This document shows positions 25,166-36,115 of a stretch of DNA of 64,000 nt, piece by piece. The position numbers were made by a program, and so were the translations under genes. The notes under the pieces were generated by a model, which made no database searches, was not told the DNA's origin, and worked only from the letters and a program-made list of their open reading frames with translations. Position 1 is the stretch's first letter; each line of letters begins with the position of its first letter. Source of the stretch: Apoderus coryli (Eukaryota; Arthropoda; Insecta; Coleoptera; Attelabidae); NCBI GenBank assembly GCA_911728435.2, contig OU452203.1, positions 20,728,293 through 20,792,292 on the forward strand, given 5' to 3'.

Positions 25166-25269
25166 GCGAATGAAAACACCTGCAATCGTTAGTACATTCC
25201 AATGTTTGTTAGTTTTAACATTGCTTTGTAAAAAAAGTAAACAAGCTGTTAAATTGATTTATTAAAACG

Positions 25270-26382
25270 TTACATTAACAAATGTTGAAAATGTGACCCA
25301 TTTGATTCCATACAATAATACAGATTTTGTTCAAATCTATTTCTAACATTTTGTAGCATATCAGGTGTTATGTTTCTGCACTCTTCTGTAATGCGTTGGC
25401 GAAGATCTTCTATGGACTCGGGCTTCGTGGCAAAACATTTATTTTTTAAGTGCCCCCAAAGAAAAAAGTCTAAAGGCGATAAATCCGGTGACCTGGCAGG
25501 CCATTCAATTGGGCCCCTCCTTCCAATCCACCGTCCAGGGAACCGGTCATCTAAGAACTGTCTTACAGGAGCCACATAGTGCGGAGGTGCTCCATCTTGC
25601 TGGAAATAAAGCCGATCAGCAGTATGATTTTGGTCATCTTCTATTATTTGTGTTATTAAAGGATCAATTGTGTCTTCAAGCATGTTTAGGTACACTTCAC
25701 CAGTTAAATTTCCAGGAATAAAAAGTGGTCCTATAATATGATTTCCTAATATGCCACACCAGACGTTTATTTTTTGAGGATACTGGGTATGAACCTCACG
25801 GAATAAATGTGGGTTACTGTCATCCCAGTAACGGCAATTGTGCCTATTTACAGCTCCATTCAAATAAAATGTGCATTCGTCGGAAAAACAAATGTTAAAT
25901 AATAATTGCGGATCTTCAATTAAACGCTGGCTCATTGCTTCACAAAATTGCAGCCTTCTATCAGGATCATCCTCATTTAGTTCCTGTACTAATTTGATTT
26001 TGTACGGATGAAATTTGTACGCTTTTAAAATTCGTATTATGGACGAACGGGAGACACCTGAGGCTTCAGCTAGTTGACGGGTACTTTGACTATGATCCAT
26101 TTCAACATGCCCTAAAACAGCGACTTCCACAGCTTCATTTCTGATCGGTTTCTGCGGCTGGTGTTTTACATTACAGACAGATCCGGTATCTACAAACTTT
26201 TTAACTAACTTGCCAACGTACACATCATTCACATTTTTATCGGGATGTCTCTCATTAAATAAGCGAGCCGTAAGTCTAGCACTACTATTATTTTGAAAAT
26301 AAAGTTTAACAATTTCAACTCGTTCTAGAATGGAATAAATCATTTTGTACGGTAAAAGTAAAATAACTTGAGAAGCAACCAA
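25270..26382 (-). CDS. DD41D transposase, intact (370 aa or 357 aa)
   Basis: Transposase of the IS630-Tc1-mariner superfamily, acting in the nucleus to cut the element out at its inverted repeats and insert it at TA. Residues about 16-70 form a first DNA-binding region (YSILERVEIVKLYFQNNSS, ERHPDKNVNDVYVGKLVKKF), of the type annotated as DUF4817. A second helix-turn-helix lies at about 98-120 (STRQLAEASGVSRSSIIRIL). The catalytic triad is complete: Asp168 in FSDECTFYLNG, Asp263 in QQDGAPPHY and Asp305 in DLSPLDFFLWG. The spacing between the last two is 41 residues, hence DD41D, as described for the rosa and visitor groups. The Met at 26343 (MIYSILERVE) is a likelier start than 26382 because family similarity begins there. 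No frameshift or stop. Length is normal for the superfamily. Related scraps occur at 15741, 34380, 36230 and 58995. Confidence 0.93.
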   Translation of the reverse strand: MVASQVILLLPYKMIYSILERVEIVKLYFQNNSSARLTARLFNERHPDKNVNDVYVGKLVKKFVDTGSVCNVKHQPQKPIRNEAVEVAVLGHVEMDHSQSTRQLAEASGVSRSSIIRILKAYKFHPYKIKLVQELNEDDPDRRLQFCEAMSQRLIEDPQLLFNICFSDECTFYLNGAVNRHNCRYWDDSNPHLFREVHTQYPQKINVWCGILGNHIIGPLFIPGNLTGEVYLNMLEDTIDPLITQIIEDDQNHTADRLYFQQDGAPPHYVAPVRQFLDDRFPGRWIGRRGPIEWPARSPDLSPLDFFLWGHLKNKCFATKPESIEDLRQRITEECRNITPDMLQNVRNRFEQNLYYCMESNGSHFQHLLM

Positions 26383-26572
26383 ACTGAATCAATGAAAAGA
26401 CTAAAATAAACGGTGTAAATTCTTTTCCTACACGTATCTGCAGTTTTTATTTCAACAAAAAACGCAAACGATTAGTGAGGAATTTAGTTCTGATAAATAA
26501 GATAGTGTTTTTGAAATCCCGTTTTTCTTCAAAGTAAATAATTTAGAAATGATTGTAGTTGTTTTCAGTCGT

Positions 26573-26912
26573 AATAATTAAAACTTATTTGTATTTCTCA
26601 TTAATACCAAAATTATCGGCTTAATGTCTTTAAAGTCGTTTTCGTATTAACTGTTTTAGTAAAATTGGACAAATAGGGTATCATTAGAAAGACAATTTTG
26701 TGTCCTTTCAAATGATATGTCATTAGACCCCTCTTTCGATTTAAAATTTTAGGGTTGTTACTCACCCCCGCTAGGGGGTTAAAGGCGCAGATCGAAAAAT
26801 ATGTTTAAAATGTGTCCCCCTCAAAAGCAAAATCGACGTGTCCGAGCATTTTCGCATTCGACTACAAAAAAAAGAGAAAAGCTAGGTGCAAACTTTTCGT
26901 TGGACCACCCTG
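26573..26912 (-). repeat. Right terminal inverted repeat of the DD41D element
   Basis: Reverse complement of the left repeat. Two differences noticed by eye (one near 26665, GGACAAAT against CGACAAAT; one near 26739, TTCGATTT against TTCCATTT). Element promoter sequences for the transposase probably lie between this repeat and 26382. Confidence 0.92.
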
Positions 26913-26984
26913 TATACACATTTCATATATAAGCAAACATGACACAGTCGTCTACAGCTTATTCGATTAGAAACATGAAACATG

Positions 26985-27258
26985 CTTCTAAGGATCTAAG
27001 TCATCAGCATAAGCGACAAACTCTCCACCTTTCAAGATACTTGGAGTACAAGATAAATAAAATAGGCACCAAGACAGAGCTTTGTGGTACACCAACATCG
27101 TCAGCAACAGCTCTGACGTCTACAAACTGAGAGCGGCCAGATATGAACTGCTTTATCCAGCTGAGGGGTGTGGATGGAATGGTTGACACACAGTCGAGGT
27201 CTAGGAATGCCTCAAATGAATTTAAATTATAATCATGATACCAATGCAAAGAGCGCAA
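26985..27258 (-). pseudogene. LINE reverse transcriptase palm fragment
   Basis: The minus strand reads TPLSWIKQFISGRSQFVDVR, AVADDVGVPQSSVLVPILFI and, after a frame change, EFVAYADDLDP. These are the LP.WI.SYL..R.Q.V, GVPQGSVLGPILF and catalytic YADD motifs of Jockey/CR1-type LINEs. Upstream, SFEAFLDLDCVS may be a damaged AFD.V. motif. It is truncated after YADD, about 70 bp from the right end of the DD41D element. The C-terminal LINE scrap at 24424-24785 lies on the same strand on the other side, so the two could be halves of one copy split by the DD41D insertion, but about 500 bp of LINE would be missing. Confidence 0.8.
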
Positions 27259-27264
27259 AATCCA

Positions 27265-27965
27265 TGTTGAAAAACGCCAATCAAGAAAACCTTAGAGAAA
27301 CATGATGTTATAGTAAGGTAGGTATTTCTATTTTAAAATCGGCACAACTTTACCATCGTGGACTTTGTAGGAAAAGAAGTTTGACAATTAAATGAATAAT
27401 CTGCCTAATCAAAAATAAAGGAACCCCATCTGGACACACACAACCTCCCCTTGCAAGCTTCCTCGGTACTCCCAGTAATCATTCAGTTCATCATGCAGTT
27501 TCCTCCTCAGTCCTCTACTGTATTTCTCATGGGTTTACTGTATCCCTTTTTATTTTCCTCTTTCTTAACTATTTTTTATCCCTTGTCTCATACTCACTAT
27601 TAGATAAACGACTTTTCTATTCGCTTCAATGTGGAAAAATAGAGTCTGTGCAACAAAAGTTTGACATTTTATGGTGGAATGCTAAGTGCAAAGTTAAATA
27701 TTAACGATGTAGTATAGAGATATCTTGAACTTTCTTTTTTTTTATATTGGAGAAACTATTACCGAATCTTTACTTCGAGAAACTTTGGATGATTTGAAAA
27801 ATGTTTTGGATGATCAGCAGATAATGAATGTGAATAATAATTGTTCTTTCTTATATATACCGGGTGCACCATTTAAAAGTGTTCATCACAACGAATATCA
27901 AAGCGGTAGATTATCGAGATTGTCCCTATCTTCAGAAAAAACTCAAATTTGATTTGTATTTCTAA
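27265..27965. other. Intergenic stretch
   Basis: A transposon-type end ACCGGGTGCACCATTTAAAA lies at about 27859-27878. A 75-aa plus-strand frame (27725-27952) is unrecognised. Confidence 0.4.
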
Positions 27966-27969
27966 TTTA

Positions 27970-28400
27970 TTTTTAAAAAGCATTAAATCCAGTACCTTAA
28001 GGTTAAGATTCACTGCGACCTGATTCCAAAGAAGTTTACTATCAAGGATGATTCCTAGATATTTTACTTCTGTTCTATGACCTCACCATTCAGGATAATT
28101 GGTCTCATATGTAGAAGTTTCCTCTTTCTAGTGACTGGTATAATTGCGGTTTTTCCTGAATTATGCTTAGGCTCACAGATGTACACCATTGCTCTGTTAG
28201 CCGGAGATCTTTTGTATTATGTGTCTTTGAGCTGATACTGAACAGTCTCTGTAGATCTGCCTGCAAGGGAGCGTGCTCCACAGTATCCGTTCTGATATTG
28301 TTTTTAGCAAAAACGATGTGAGACTAATAGGTCGAGATCAGTCTTGTCTGTTTTTCCTATTTTTGGTATGACGATACACTCCCTCAAGAGCGAATTAAAT
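27970..28400 (-). pseudogene. LINE reverse transcriptase fragment, degenerate
   Basis: The minus strand reads IVIPKIGKTDKTDLD (the VFIPKPGK.D motif), then a deleted region, YCGARSLAG, ETVQYQL and, further on, KHNSGKTAIIPVTRKRKLLH followed by MRPIILNGEVI and a degenerate YLGIxLDSxLxWN. This is the reverse transcriptase of an I/R1/LOA-type LINE (the NPxKT..IPFT.KR.L pattern). Several stops and frame changes, and the catalytic YADD segment is missing. Confidence 0.72.
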
Positions 28401-28404
28401 CATC

Positions 28405-30485
28405 AATAGTACACTTGCCTACGTGACAAAACTAACTTGTGATATTGAAGGATTTTGAGCGAAAATACGACACTAGACAGTGTGTTGCCAATTCATTTAA
28501 CAATTCAAGACATTCTCTATGAGACCCAAACTGGGAAATTCTAAATATGTTTCAAAATGAAGACCAAGTGAGTACTGACTTTTTTACTTTACTGATCTTA
28601 AATCTGGAAATACATTTATAAAAACCACTCTAGGCTCACAGTCCATAGAATTAATCCACATTTTTCGAGAAATCTATGTTCCACGTAGAAACAAATGTAT
28701 CCGAAACACAAACGTGGCCCATAAATAATAAATTCCATAATGTGCTCCTACAACCAGAATTTATTACCAGTTGCAGACAACAGGAGAGAGTAAACACGGT
28801 TTTCTTTTGTTATTTAATCTGCCTGGATGACTGGATAAACTAGTTGCGAATTTATTTCCAACGAAAATTAGATATAATTTGTTACAGCTAACATTTTTGG
28901 TTGTTCTATTGTAGAACAGCTATCCAGTAAAGTTATATTATTTATACGTTGCAGGAATTCATTTTTACAACACAAAAAATTATACTTGAGACAATATTCC
29001 CAGTTGTTGCCAGATAGTTAGGGTTTTCCCTCAGTGGTAGTTAAAATATAAGGGGGTCCAGGTCTGACTTCATACTGTGCCGTCAGTGTCTTGTTTGTGG
29101 GACTTCTAGGATTTTATTCACAAAATACATTCAGGAAAACAGATTGACCAACAATAAGGGTTGCCAAGGCTTGCAATTTAAACAGTTCCCTCCTATTTGT
29201 GATAGGCAATGCTGAAGTTCATATTTAATTCAAATTGAAAAATAAATGTAAATGAGTCTTGGATAGAATCTTAAAATTCAATATTCTGGGATATAATTTC
29301 TTTAAGCATGCTCTCTATACCTCATAATATTTAACCAGATCATCTAAAAAAGAGTCGTTTCATATAATCATGTGAGTCAGACAGAGATAGTAGATAAATT
29401 TCAGTTAAAAGTGGCACAAGGGATATTGAGACACGTCTCAGCCGTAGAGTTGTGGTAAGATATTATGGAGTTACGCAGTTTTAGCGGTAAAACTCCATAA
29501 AGCAAGCTATAAACCGCCACGCCCGCCTTTCGCCTCATTATCTCAAGAAGATGAAGTTCGAACGAAATGGATACAGCCCGACATAGAGGGAAGTGGGATG
29601 GAACGAGGTATAGTATCCTTAAATAAATAATGAGGTGAACGGTGTTATACTTGAGATTGCAACTTATAGGAATGTCTATCAATTTTATACGTGGTGGTTT
29701 GATTGGCATAGGTAACAGGGCGAGGGATGATTTTTAAATGTTGCATTCAAAAATAGTCGAACAAGCATTCTCTATAGTTAAACTGAACCTCTATAGCATT
29801 ATTCATTAAAAAACAAGGAAATCATGACACTAGAATTGAAAAGTTTGTTCTCATAACTACAAACTAATTTTATAAATTTCAGGAAAGTGGCTAGACCCAT
29901 TACGAGAGTCCAACCATTAACTGGCGATAAAGATAATAAAATAAGGATTTATCGGACATCCTCAAACATATCCTATTTGATGTAATAGTAGGTAAGTTTC
30001 TACTCCCTCTGCGAGTTGAGAAACTTCTAATGCACGACTGTGTATAAAATAAACTCAAACACTGTAGTTAAACTTAATCAAATTGCTATAATAAAAATGA
30101 TTAAAATCAATTCCATCCAAACAAATTAGCACAATCGAAATTTATAAATACCCACCCAAATTACTCGTATTATTCCAGCGTAATATTTAATATATTTACT
30201 GGACCGTGGGCGGTAGGATTATTTTATAAATACAATATGAATACATAGCCTAGTAAGCAAATAATACAGAAATACTAGTTTGAAATAGAAGCTAAAATTA
30301 ATCTGGCAACAACAATATCAGCAAACCAACAACTGGCCACAAATCCGTTTGGTTGGTACCGCCGCTTTTACAGGAATTTCTCCACTTTTGCCCAAAATCT
30401 CGTTCATGATGATGCATAGTTGTTTGCGTTTCTAATAAATACCAAAATCTATGTACTCTCGGCAGTTTGCAGTTTAAGCTTGTCC
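28405..30485. other. Intergenic stretch with a possible LINE relic
   Basis: The minus frame 29401-29709 contains LHLLEIMRRKAGVAVYSLLY, which weakly resembles the LE.RR..A....LYK block near the end of LINE proteins, but no other motif supports it. The second copy of the 41-bp dispersed repeat lies at about 29994-30034. Nothing else recognised. Confidence 0.35.
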
Positions 30486-30489
30486 TGCA

Positions 30490-31090
30490 AATTTAATAAT
30501 ATTTTAAAAACTACTTTAGATATTTAAACGCAATTTGGCACGTTTAAATAGATAATTTAGGCACATCTTTTCACGTAAAAATTATTATGTTACTTCCATC
30601 AGTGGCGTGCGTACAGCCGCAACTTCGCACAAGTTTAATGAAAAATATGGTACGCTACTGATTTTTTTAGAAGCAAAAATTATTTATAGAATCCTCGTTC
30701 AATTTGCAACAAAAAAGGTCTCTTTACTTTTTTTTGTTTGACACACTGATTTTTTTCCATGGCCTAGTTCGACAGATTGAAATTTGTTTGAATTCCAGTT
30801 GTTTAAAGATTTTTAATTTTTTACTGGCAAACGATGTGTCGAACAAAAAAAAGTGAAGAGTCTTTTTTTGTTGTAAATTGATCAAGAACTCCAGAAATAA
30901 TTTTTGATTAAACAAACAGTGGCGTACCATTTTTTTAAATTAAAATTGCCCAAAGATGTGTCTGTACGCACTCCACTGGTGGAATTAAAATAATATTTCT
31001 TACGTAAAAAGATGTACCTAAATGATATGTCCAAACGTGTCAAATTTAATTTAAATATCTAAATTAGTTTCAAAAATATTAATAAATTTA
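30490..31090. repeat. 600-bp imperfect palindrome (foldback element)
   Basis: Left arm 30490-30748 and right arm 30836-31090 are imperfect reverse complements, centred at about 30790. Paired landmarks are TTTAGATATTTAAA (30530 side) with the same in reverse near 31060, TTTAGGCACATCTTTTCACG with its counterpart near 31010, CAGTGGCGTGCGTACAG (about 30600) with CTGTACGCACTCCACTG (about 30962-30978), GGTACGCTACTG with CAGTGGCGTACC, and TTGTTTGACACA with TGTGTCGAACAA. The inner CAGTGGCGT pair looks like hAT-type inverted repeats nested inside the outer arms. No coding capacity. A transcript would form a long hairpin. Confidence 0.85.
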
Positions 31091-31099
31091 AATTTTTTT

Positions 31100-32335
31100 A
31101 TAAACATTTTGTAATTTTCTATTAAGCCGCAATTTTATTAAAAATCTTTGGTAAAAGAGTGGCCCCACTTAATAAATTGATATGTCTATCTAAAAAACTT
31201 TTCTAAAATAAAGTTTCTTTGCTTTATAGGGTTTTGTCTGCTTGAGAATCTATTTGTAAAATATCACGTAAACTATATACCTACGTCTACTGACAAGCTA
31301 TATCCACTAGCTACTTTTAATTGCTTTTTGATCCACACACATCCATTCTAGCCAATAAAACCAAGAAAGAGGTATAGTTGTAATAGTAGCCAGTTGTAAT
31401 TGCTGGAAAAGCTGCTGTCGGTAGCTTTTTTACATTCTTCGTTTGCTTTTTCTCTACTTTATTGCTGTTCTCTTTAACTGTCGCATGAACATAAAATTTC
31501 GTCGCCCAGGAGGAACATATTTTGACAATGTGAAACGGGAAAAGCTTTTATAATTTTCGTGGCTTGGGTTTTTCGTTTAAACTAATAATTAAAATGCCAA
31601 AAAATGCATTTTGATTAATTTTATTGTAAATAAAGCAACTGATCTCTTCTTTCTTTTGCTGTATGGCATAAAATGGTTGTAAAAATAAATGTTTTCGTCA
31701 CATAAAGACTACTATAATATTAGCTCTGCTATAACCATAATATTATGACAAAAATGGCATTATTCCAAAAGAAAAATACGAAATAGTGGAAGAGTTACCA
31801 TTACACAGGAATATTACATGTAATTCCTACTGGCTTCGTTGTTATGTTATTATTTTGCAGATATTCCTCTTCTTGCATCTGTCTGTCTATTTTGCGGATA
31901 TTCCTCTCCTGTATCGCATTATCCTAAACAATTTAATACATATTAAGCGCGAAATCTAATTCCCGAACTGTCATCAAAAGTGAACTGTTATTGTTTGCTG
32001 AGCCAGAAATGGCAAAGTTTCCAACAGTTTTGTTGTTTACCTTTTAGCTACTCTGTATGGCAATAGTTTTATAGGCGGGATCGTAATATGAACGTTGTTC
32101 TGTACTTTGCATACGAATATATATAGCTATTAGACATCCAGTGGCGGAGAACTCAAGTCAGTGCTTTTATATACCCCGCAATATTAACCGGACAAAGAAA
32201 ATTTTGTTCAAAATCAATCCTAAATAACTTTTTTAGTATTGCATCAACTTTAACAATTTTTTTTCGAGATTTAAGCCGTTTTATTGTCATCATTTTTTCA
32301 TATCGAAACTTACAAAATTTGGAACGGAGTTGTTG
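31100..32335. other. AT-rich intergenic stretch
   Basis: No recognisable feature. Confidence 0.4.
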
Positions 32336-32340
32336 TTATA

Positions 32341-32389
32341 CAGGGGTGTACAAAAAGTTACATTTTACTCTAAACTTTTCAACACCCTG
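32341..32389. mobile_element. 49-bp TA-flanked miniature element
   Basis: Starts CAGGGGTGTACAAAAAGT and ends CAACACCCTG (CAGGGTGTTG in reverse), with TA at 32339-32340 and 32390-32391. The ends resemble those of the 59-bp element at 21124 and the DD41D element. It consists of little more than two ends. Confidence 0.5.
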
Positions 32390-32558
32390 TAGAAAAAACT
32401 CACGAGGGAATAATGATCTTTTTTGCAACATTTTGAAGCCCCATCTTTTCTAAACAACCTGCTTTTTGATTCATAGCGATATCTGTATTCTTAAGGAAGA
32501 AACACTGGTTTCAAAGAAACATTATAGGCAAAATTTTCGGCAACCATGCGGTTTAATA

Positions 32559-33884
32559 CGAGGCACGTTTTTTTAGTAAGTACCGTTTTGCGATTCCGCC
32601 GCCGCAGCGCTACGGTCGGCGTTCCGCGCATGCGCGCTGGTTACCTACATCTCTTGTCTACGCACTGACGCCATTACAATCTGATTCCTCATTGTATACG
32701 TTGTTTACTGAGTGTTTAAGATGCTTCCGACAATCGTGAGTCCCGCCGATTGTGAAGTACGGGCTGTTATATGATTTCTTAGTGCTAAAGGCTTAAAACC
32801 GATCGATATTCATCGTGAGATCTGTGAAGTTTACGGGCAAAACATTATGAGTGATGGAATGGTAAGGAAATGGGTGAGAGCATTTAAAGATGGCCGCACA
32901 AATGTGCATGATGAAGAACGGAGTGGGCGTCTTTCGGTCGTTAATGCAGATTTGGTGCAGAAAGTGGAGGAAAAGGTGAGAGAAATCAGACGCTTTACAA
33001 TTTCATCAATGTGCGACTGCTTTCCTCAATATTCTCGTAGTGTTTTGTATCGCATTGTGACCGAGAACTTGAATTACCGGAAATTGTTCCACGTTGGGTT
33101 CCAAAAATGTTGACGGATTTGCACAAAACCCAACGTTTAGGCAGTGCATTGACTTTCCTTGAGCGGTACCACAATGAAGGTGAAGATTTTTTAGACCAAA
33201 TTGTTACTGGTGACGAAACATGGGTGACCTACCTCACACCAGAATCGAAACAACAATCCATGGAATGGCGACATTCATCATCACCCAAAAGAGTGAAGTT
33301 TAAGCAAACAATTTCTGCCCGGAAAATCATGTGCACAGTTTTTTGGGACAGAAAAGGAGTATTGCTAGTGGAGTTTCTGCCTCGTAATGAGACAATCAAT
33401 GCAGCGTCTTATTGTGAGACATTGAACAATCTGCGTCGTGCAATCCAGACTAAAAGACGTGACAAGTTGAGCAAGGGTATCGTTTTGCTGCATGACAATG
33501 CCCGTACACATGTGGCTAATCGGACCAAAGATCTCATCAAATCTTTTAAATGGGAAACTCTAGATCATCCTCCATACAGCCCTAATCTGGCGCCCAGCGA
33601 CTACCATTTGTTCCTGCACTTGAAGAAACACCTGGGTGGTCAGCCTCTTCAAGACGATAACGAAGTCAAAACATTTGCGATACAGTGGTTAACAAGTCAG
33701 GCGGCAGAATTTTATTAGGAGGGTATTCAAAAACTGGTGCCACGTTATGACAAGTGCCTCAATATTCACGGAAATTATGTAGAAAAGTAGATTAAGGTTC
33801 AGGCTTTCATGTAAAAATAAAATTATTGCGATATCTTTGCACGTCTTTTTTTAATTCCAAAACGGTACTTAAAAAACATGCTCG
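32559..33884 (+). mobile_element. Full-length mariner element, inactive
   Basis: A 1326-bp mariner bounded by CGAGGCACGTTTTTTTAGTA on the left and, in reverse, CGAGCATGTTTTTTAAGTAC on the right, with TA on both sides (32557-32558 and 33885-33886). The inverted repeats are about 28-30 bp with a few indels and mismatches. Size and structure are normal for mariner. The transposase inside is broken (see 32721-33790). Confidence 0.9.
32721..33790 (+). pseudogene. mariner DD34D transposase with three lesions
   Basis: Starts MLPTIVSPADCEVRAVI and then has a TGA (32772-32774) where related proteins have Arg. The frame goes on through GLKPIDIHREICEVYGQ, MSDGMVRKWVRAFKDGR and DEERSGRLSVV (N-terminal helix-turn-helix and linker). 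One base is missing near 33085-33095, in the codons before the WVP motif, so the frame changes at about 33107. The catalytic domain is then open: first Asp in VTGDETWVTYLTPESKQQS, second in LLHDNARTHV, third in LAPSDYHLF, 34 residues after the second (DD34D). A TAG (33716-33718) interrupts FYEEGIQKLVPRYDKC near the end, and the natural stop is at 33788-33790. All catalytic residues remain, so decay is fairly recent. Confidence 0.93.
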
Positions 33885-33889
33885 TACTT

Positions 33890-34320
33890 TAAACAAAACT
33901 TTTTAATATCCACCAGACAAGAGGGTTACTCTATACCCGAGTATTTAGTAAGTTTTCGTTAGAGTTCGTAATATTTCATTTAAAATACTTGCAATTGAAA
34001 ATTGCAATTATTTACACAAATTTAATACTTAAAGTACACATTTTACTGGATTCGCACCATTTCCTTTACCGCTTTTGCAGATTTTATTTTCGGTAATTAA
34101 AATACATTTTCTAAATGAGAAACGTTTTTAAAACCTAAATGAATTTTTCATGGCGCGAAATCAACGAGGCGTTGTCGGAATTTCACATAAAAAGAATTAA
34201 ATAATAACTCTTCTCCATTTTTTCCATTTTCATTTTATTTTATTTTCATCTAAAGCCTTTCCTGTATTAATTTTGAATGTTCAAAGAGAACAAAAAACCA
34301 TAGGAGAATTCACGATCACG
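33890..34320. other. AT-rich intergenic stretch
   Basis: No recognisable feature. Confidence 0.4.
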
Positions 34321-34379
34321 GGGTGTTTTCATTTAGCTCTATTATCAACAATAATAGACAGAATTATGTCGCTGTTCAC

Positions 34380-34560
34380 TCTAGTTTTGCGGTCATCAAT
34401 ATCTTCGAAAGAAAGAAATCCAGTGGAGTTAAATCGGGAGATATTGGAGGCAACTCTCCATTTCCGAGCCAACGTTTTACCTTGCCCTTGCCGAACATGA
34501 AGAGCGTAATGAGGGGGAACTTCTTCTTGTTGGAAATGCAAATTATTTTACCCCTCGGAG
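34380..34560 (-). pseudogene. DD41D-like transposase scrap
   Basis: In one minus-strand frame FQQEEVPPHYALHVRQ corresponds to the FQQDGAPPHYxxxVRQ catalytic motif, with the Asp replaced by Glu. In the next frame KRWLGNGELPPISPDLTPLD followed by FFLSKI corresponds to the third-Asp motif SPDLTPLDFFLWG. About 50 residues spanning the second and third catalytic positions, with one frame change. Related to, but not derived from, the intact element at 24826. Confidence 0.7.
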
Positions 34561-34599
34561 TTGTTATCAACCTTTAAAGTGTGGTTGACAAATGAAACA

Positions 34600-36105
34600 G
34601 AAAACTCCTATATCCATCGATCAACTTCACATGTTCAGAAGCGCTGGTAGAGATTTTTATATTTTACAATGTTATTTGTCCCAATAATATAAGATGTTGT
34701 AAAAGAACCATTATCCATAATTTGATTGTTTGCTGACATTATTACCTATTGTGAAATGAGGAACTAATTCAAACACATAAAGAGGAAAGTCTTTTACAAC
34801 TCTTTTTATTATCACATTTTCAAAAAGTATGGTATGAGTATAAAAGTTTTAAGAGTGTGTTTTCGGTTACAAAGATGTGTTGTTATTTGAGAAATTTATT
34901 ATAGTTTTTTCTTTTTTTGACAAAACCTAACTAGAAAGCGTTTATTATGGATTTTTTATTACGTGATAAAACTAAAGATTTATAATGTGTTTTCTTTTAA
35001 AGACAGTGTAAACAGTATTATAAGTTTAAAAATAAATTAACATTATACAATACGCATACAGAGTGAGTGGTATTGCTTATTACATATTCCTCTGACATTG
35101 CAATTTTAGTTATGACTTAAAGTTTAATTTAACGTTTAAAAACATCATAGATAACCTGAGTTTAACACTTTTAAATAACCTGAATTTTGAATAATTAAGA
35201 ACAAATAAATTGCTATTCAAAGAGCTCTATCTATCTGGTCTAGAAAGCATTTTAAGAGGAAATAATTTTGTTACTTCGTCATAAAATCATCCCTAGAATC
35301 TGCTGTGTTCATTTGTTAACCTGAAAGGTACTGATAAAACTCAATGATTTAATTATTACACTTTCAAAGCTAATATTAAACAAAAATCCTAAGTAAAGTC
35401 CAATGACACCTATTATTATTGACGAAAAAGACTTATGAATGAATGAAAATAGAAGCAACCTAAAAAGAAAATACATAAAACATAACAATTATGAATGTAT
35501 TAAACAAACATAATAAAAAGAAGTTTGTAGACTTTGGAAGTAATCTACCAGCACCAACAAACAAATTTTAAACTTTATGTCCATATAAAATATTAAATAT
35601 ACGTTTAGTTCAGCAAAATTAGCATCCTACATATCAACAAAAAGCAAAAAAAGTATATAGAATAGAGAATAGCCTTTAATGGCCAATAGAGCACCTACAA
35701 TAGGGAAATAGGCAAGGCGGTACACGACACAGAGCACAAAGGGATCCAGGAAATCTGTTGTAATAGGAATCAACGATGAGCCCTGGGCCTCTATCCGTCG
35801 GTCGCCAGAGTTAAGGGATTTATTTGTTACCCCAGCTATCGCATTACTAATGACGTTATGTATGCTAAATAAATTGCTGCAAGATCGATACATGATAGAA
35901 AGGGTCTCTTTTGTAGGCATTCCTAAGAGGGACTTGCATGAATTCTGTATGAAGCGAAATGTGGTTTTATATATTCATGTGAAGGTTGACGAACGAATAA
36001 AGTTGAATAATGCGAACTTTATAAGTAGTATTAAGGGTTTTTCTAGAAAAAAACGGATGACGGATTCTTATTTAGGATGGCGTAAAACCTAATTCTACGT
36101 CAGTG
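34600..36105. other. AT-rich intergenic stretch
   Basis: A minus frame at 35627-35920 (97 aa, containing GDRRIEAQGSSLIPITTDFL) is not one I recognise, although its base composition is richer in G and C than the surroundings and it could be a transposon relic. Nothing else seen. Confidence 0.4.
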
Positions 36106-36115
36106 TTCTATAATA

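Larger units (their letters stand above)
24826..26912 (-). mobile_element. Complete DD41D Tc1/mariner-superfamily transposon
   Basis: A 2087-bp element bounded by CAGGGTGGTCCAACGAAAAG on the left and its reverse complement on the right, flanked by TA on each side (24824-24825 and 26913-26914). The terminal inverted repeats are long, about 340 bp (24826-25165 and 26573-26912), and differ by only about two substitutions by eye. The single gene, 25270-26382 (minus), lies between them and is uninterrupted. Near-identical ends, a preserved target duplication and an open transposase argue for recent insertion. This is the only element in the window that could plausibly be autonomous. Confidence 0.93.

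Noticed and set aside
25370..25721. Plus-strand frames inside the DD41D element
   Set aside because: Antisense shadows of the intact transposase.
35627..35920. Minus-strand 97-aa frame as a gene
   Set aside because: Not recognised; no start context or flanking exon signals, and it lies among transposon relics.
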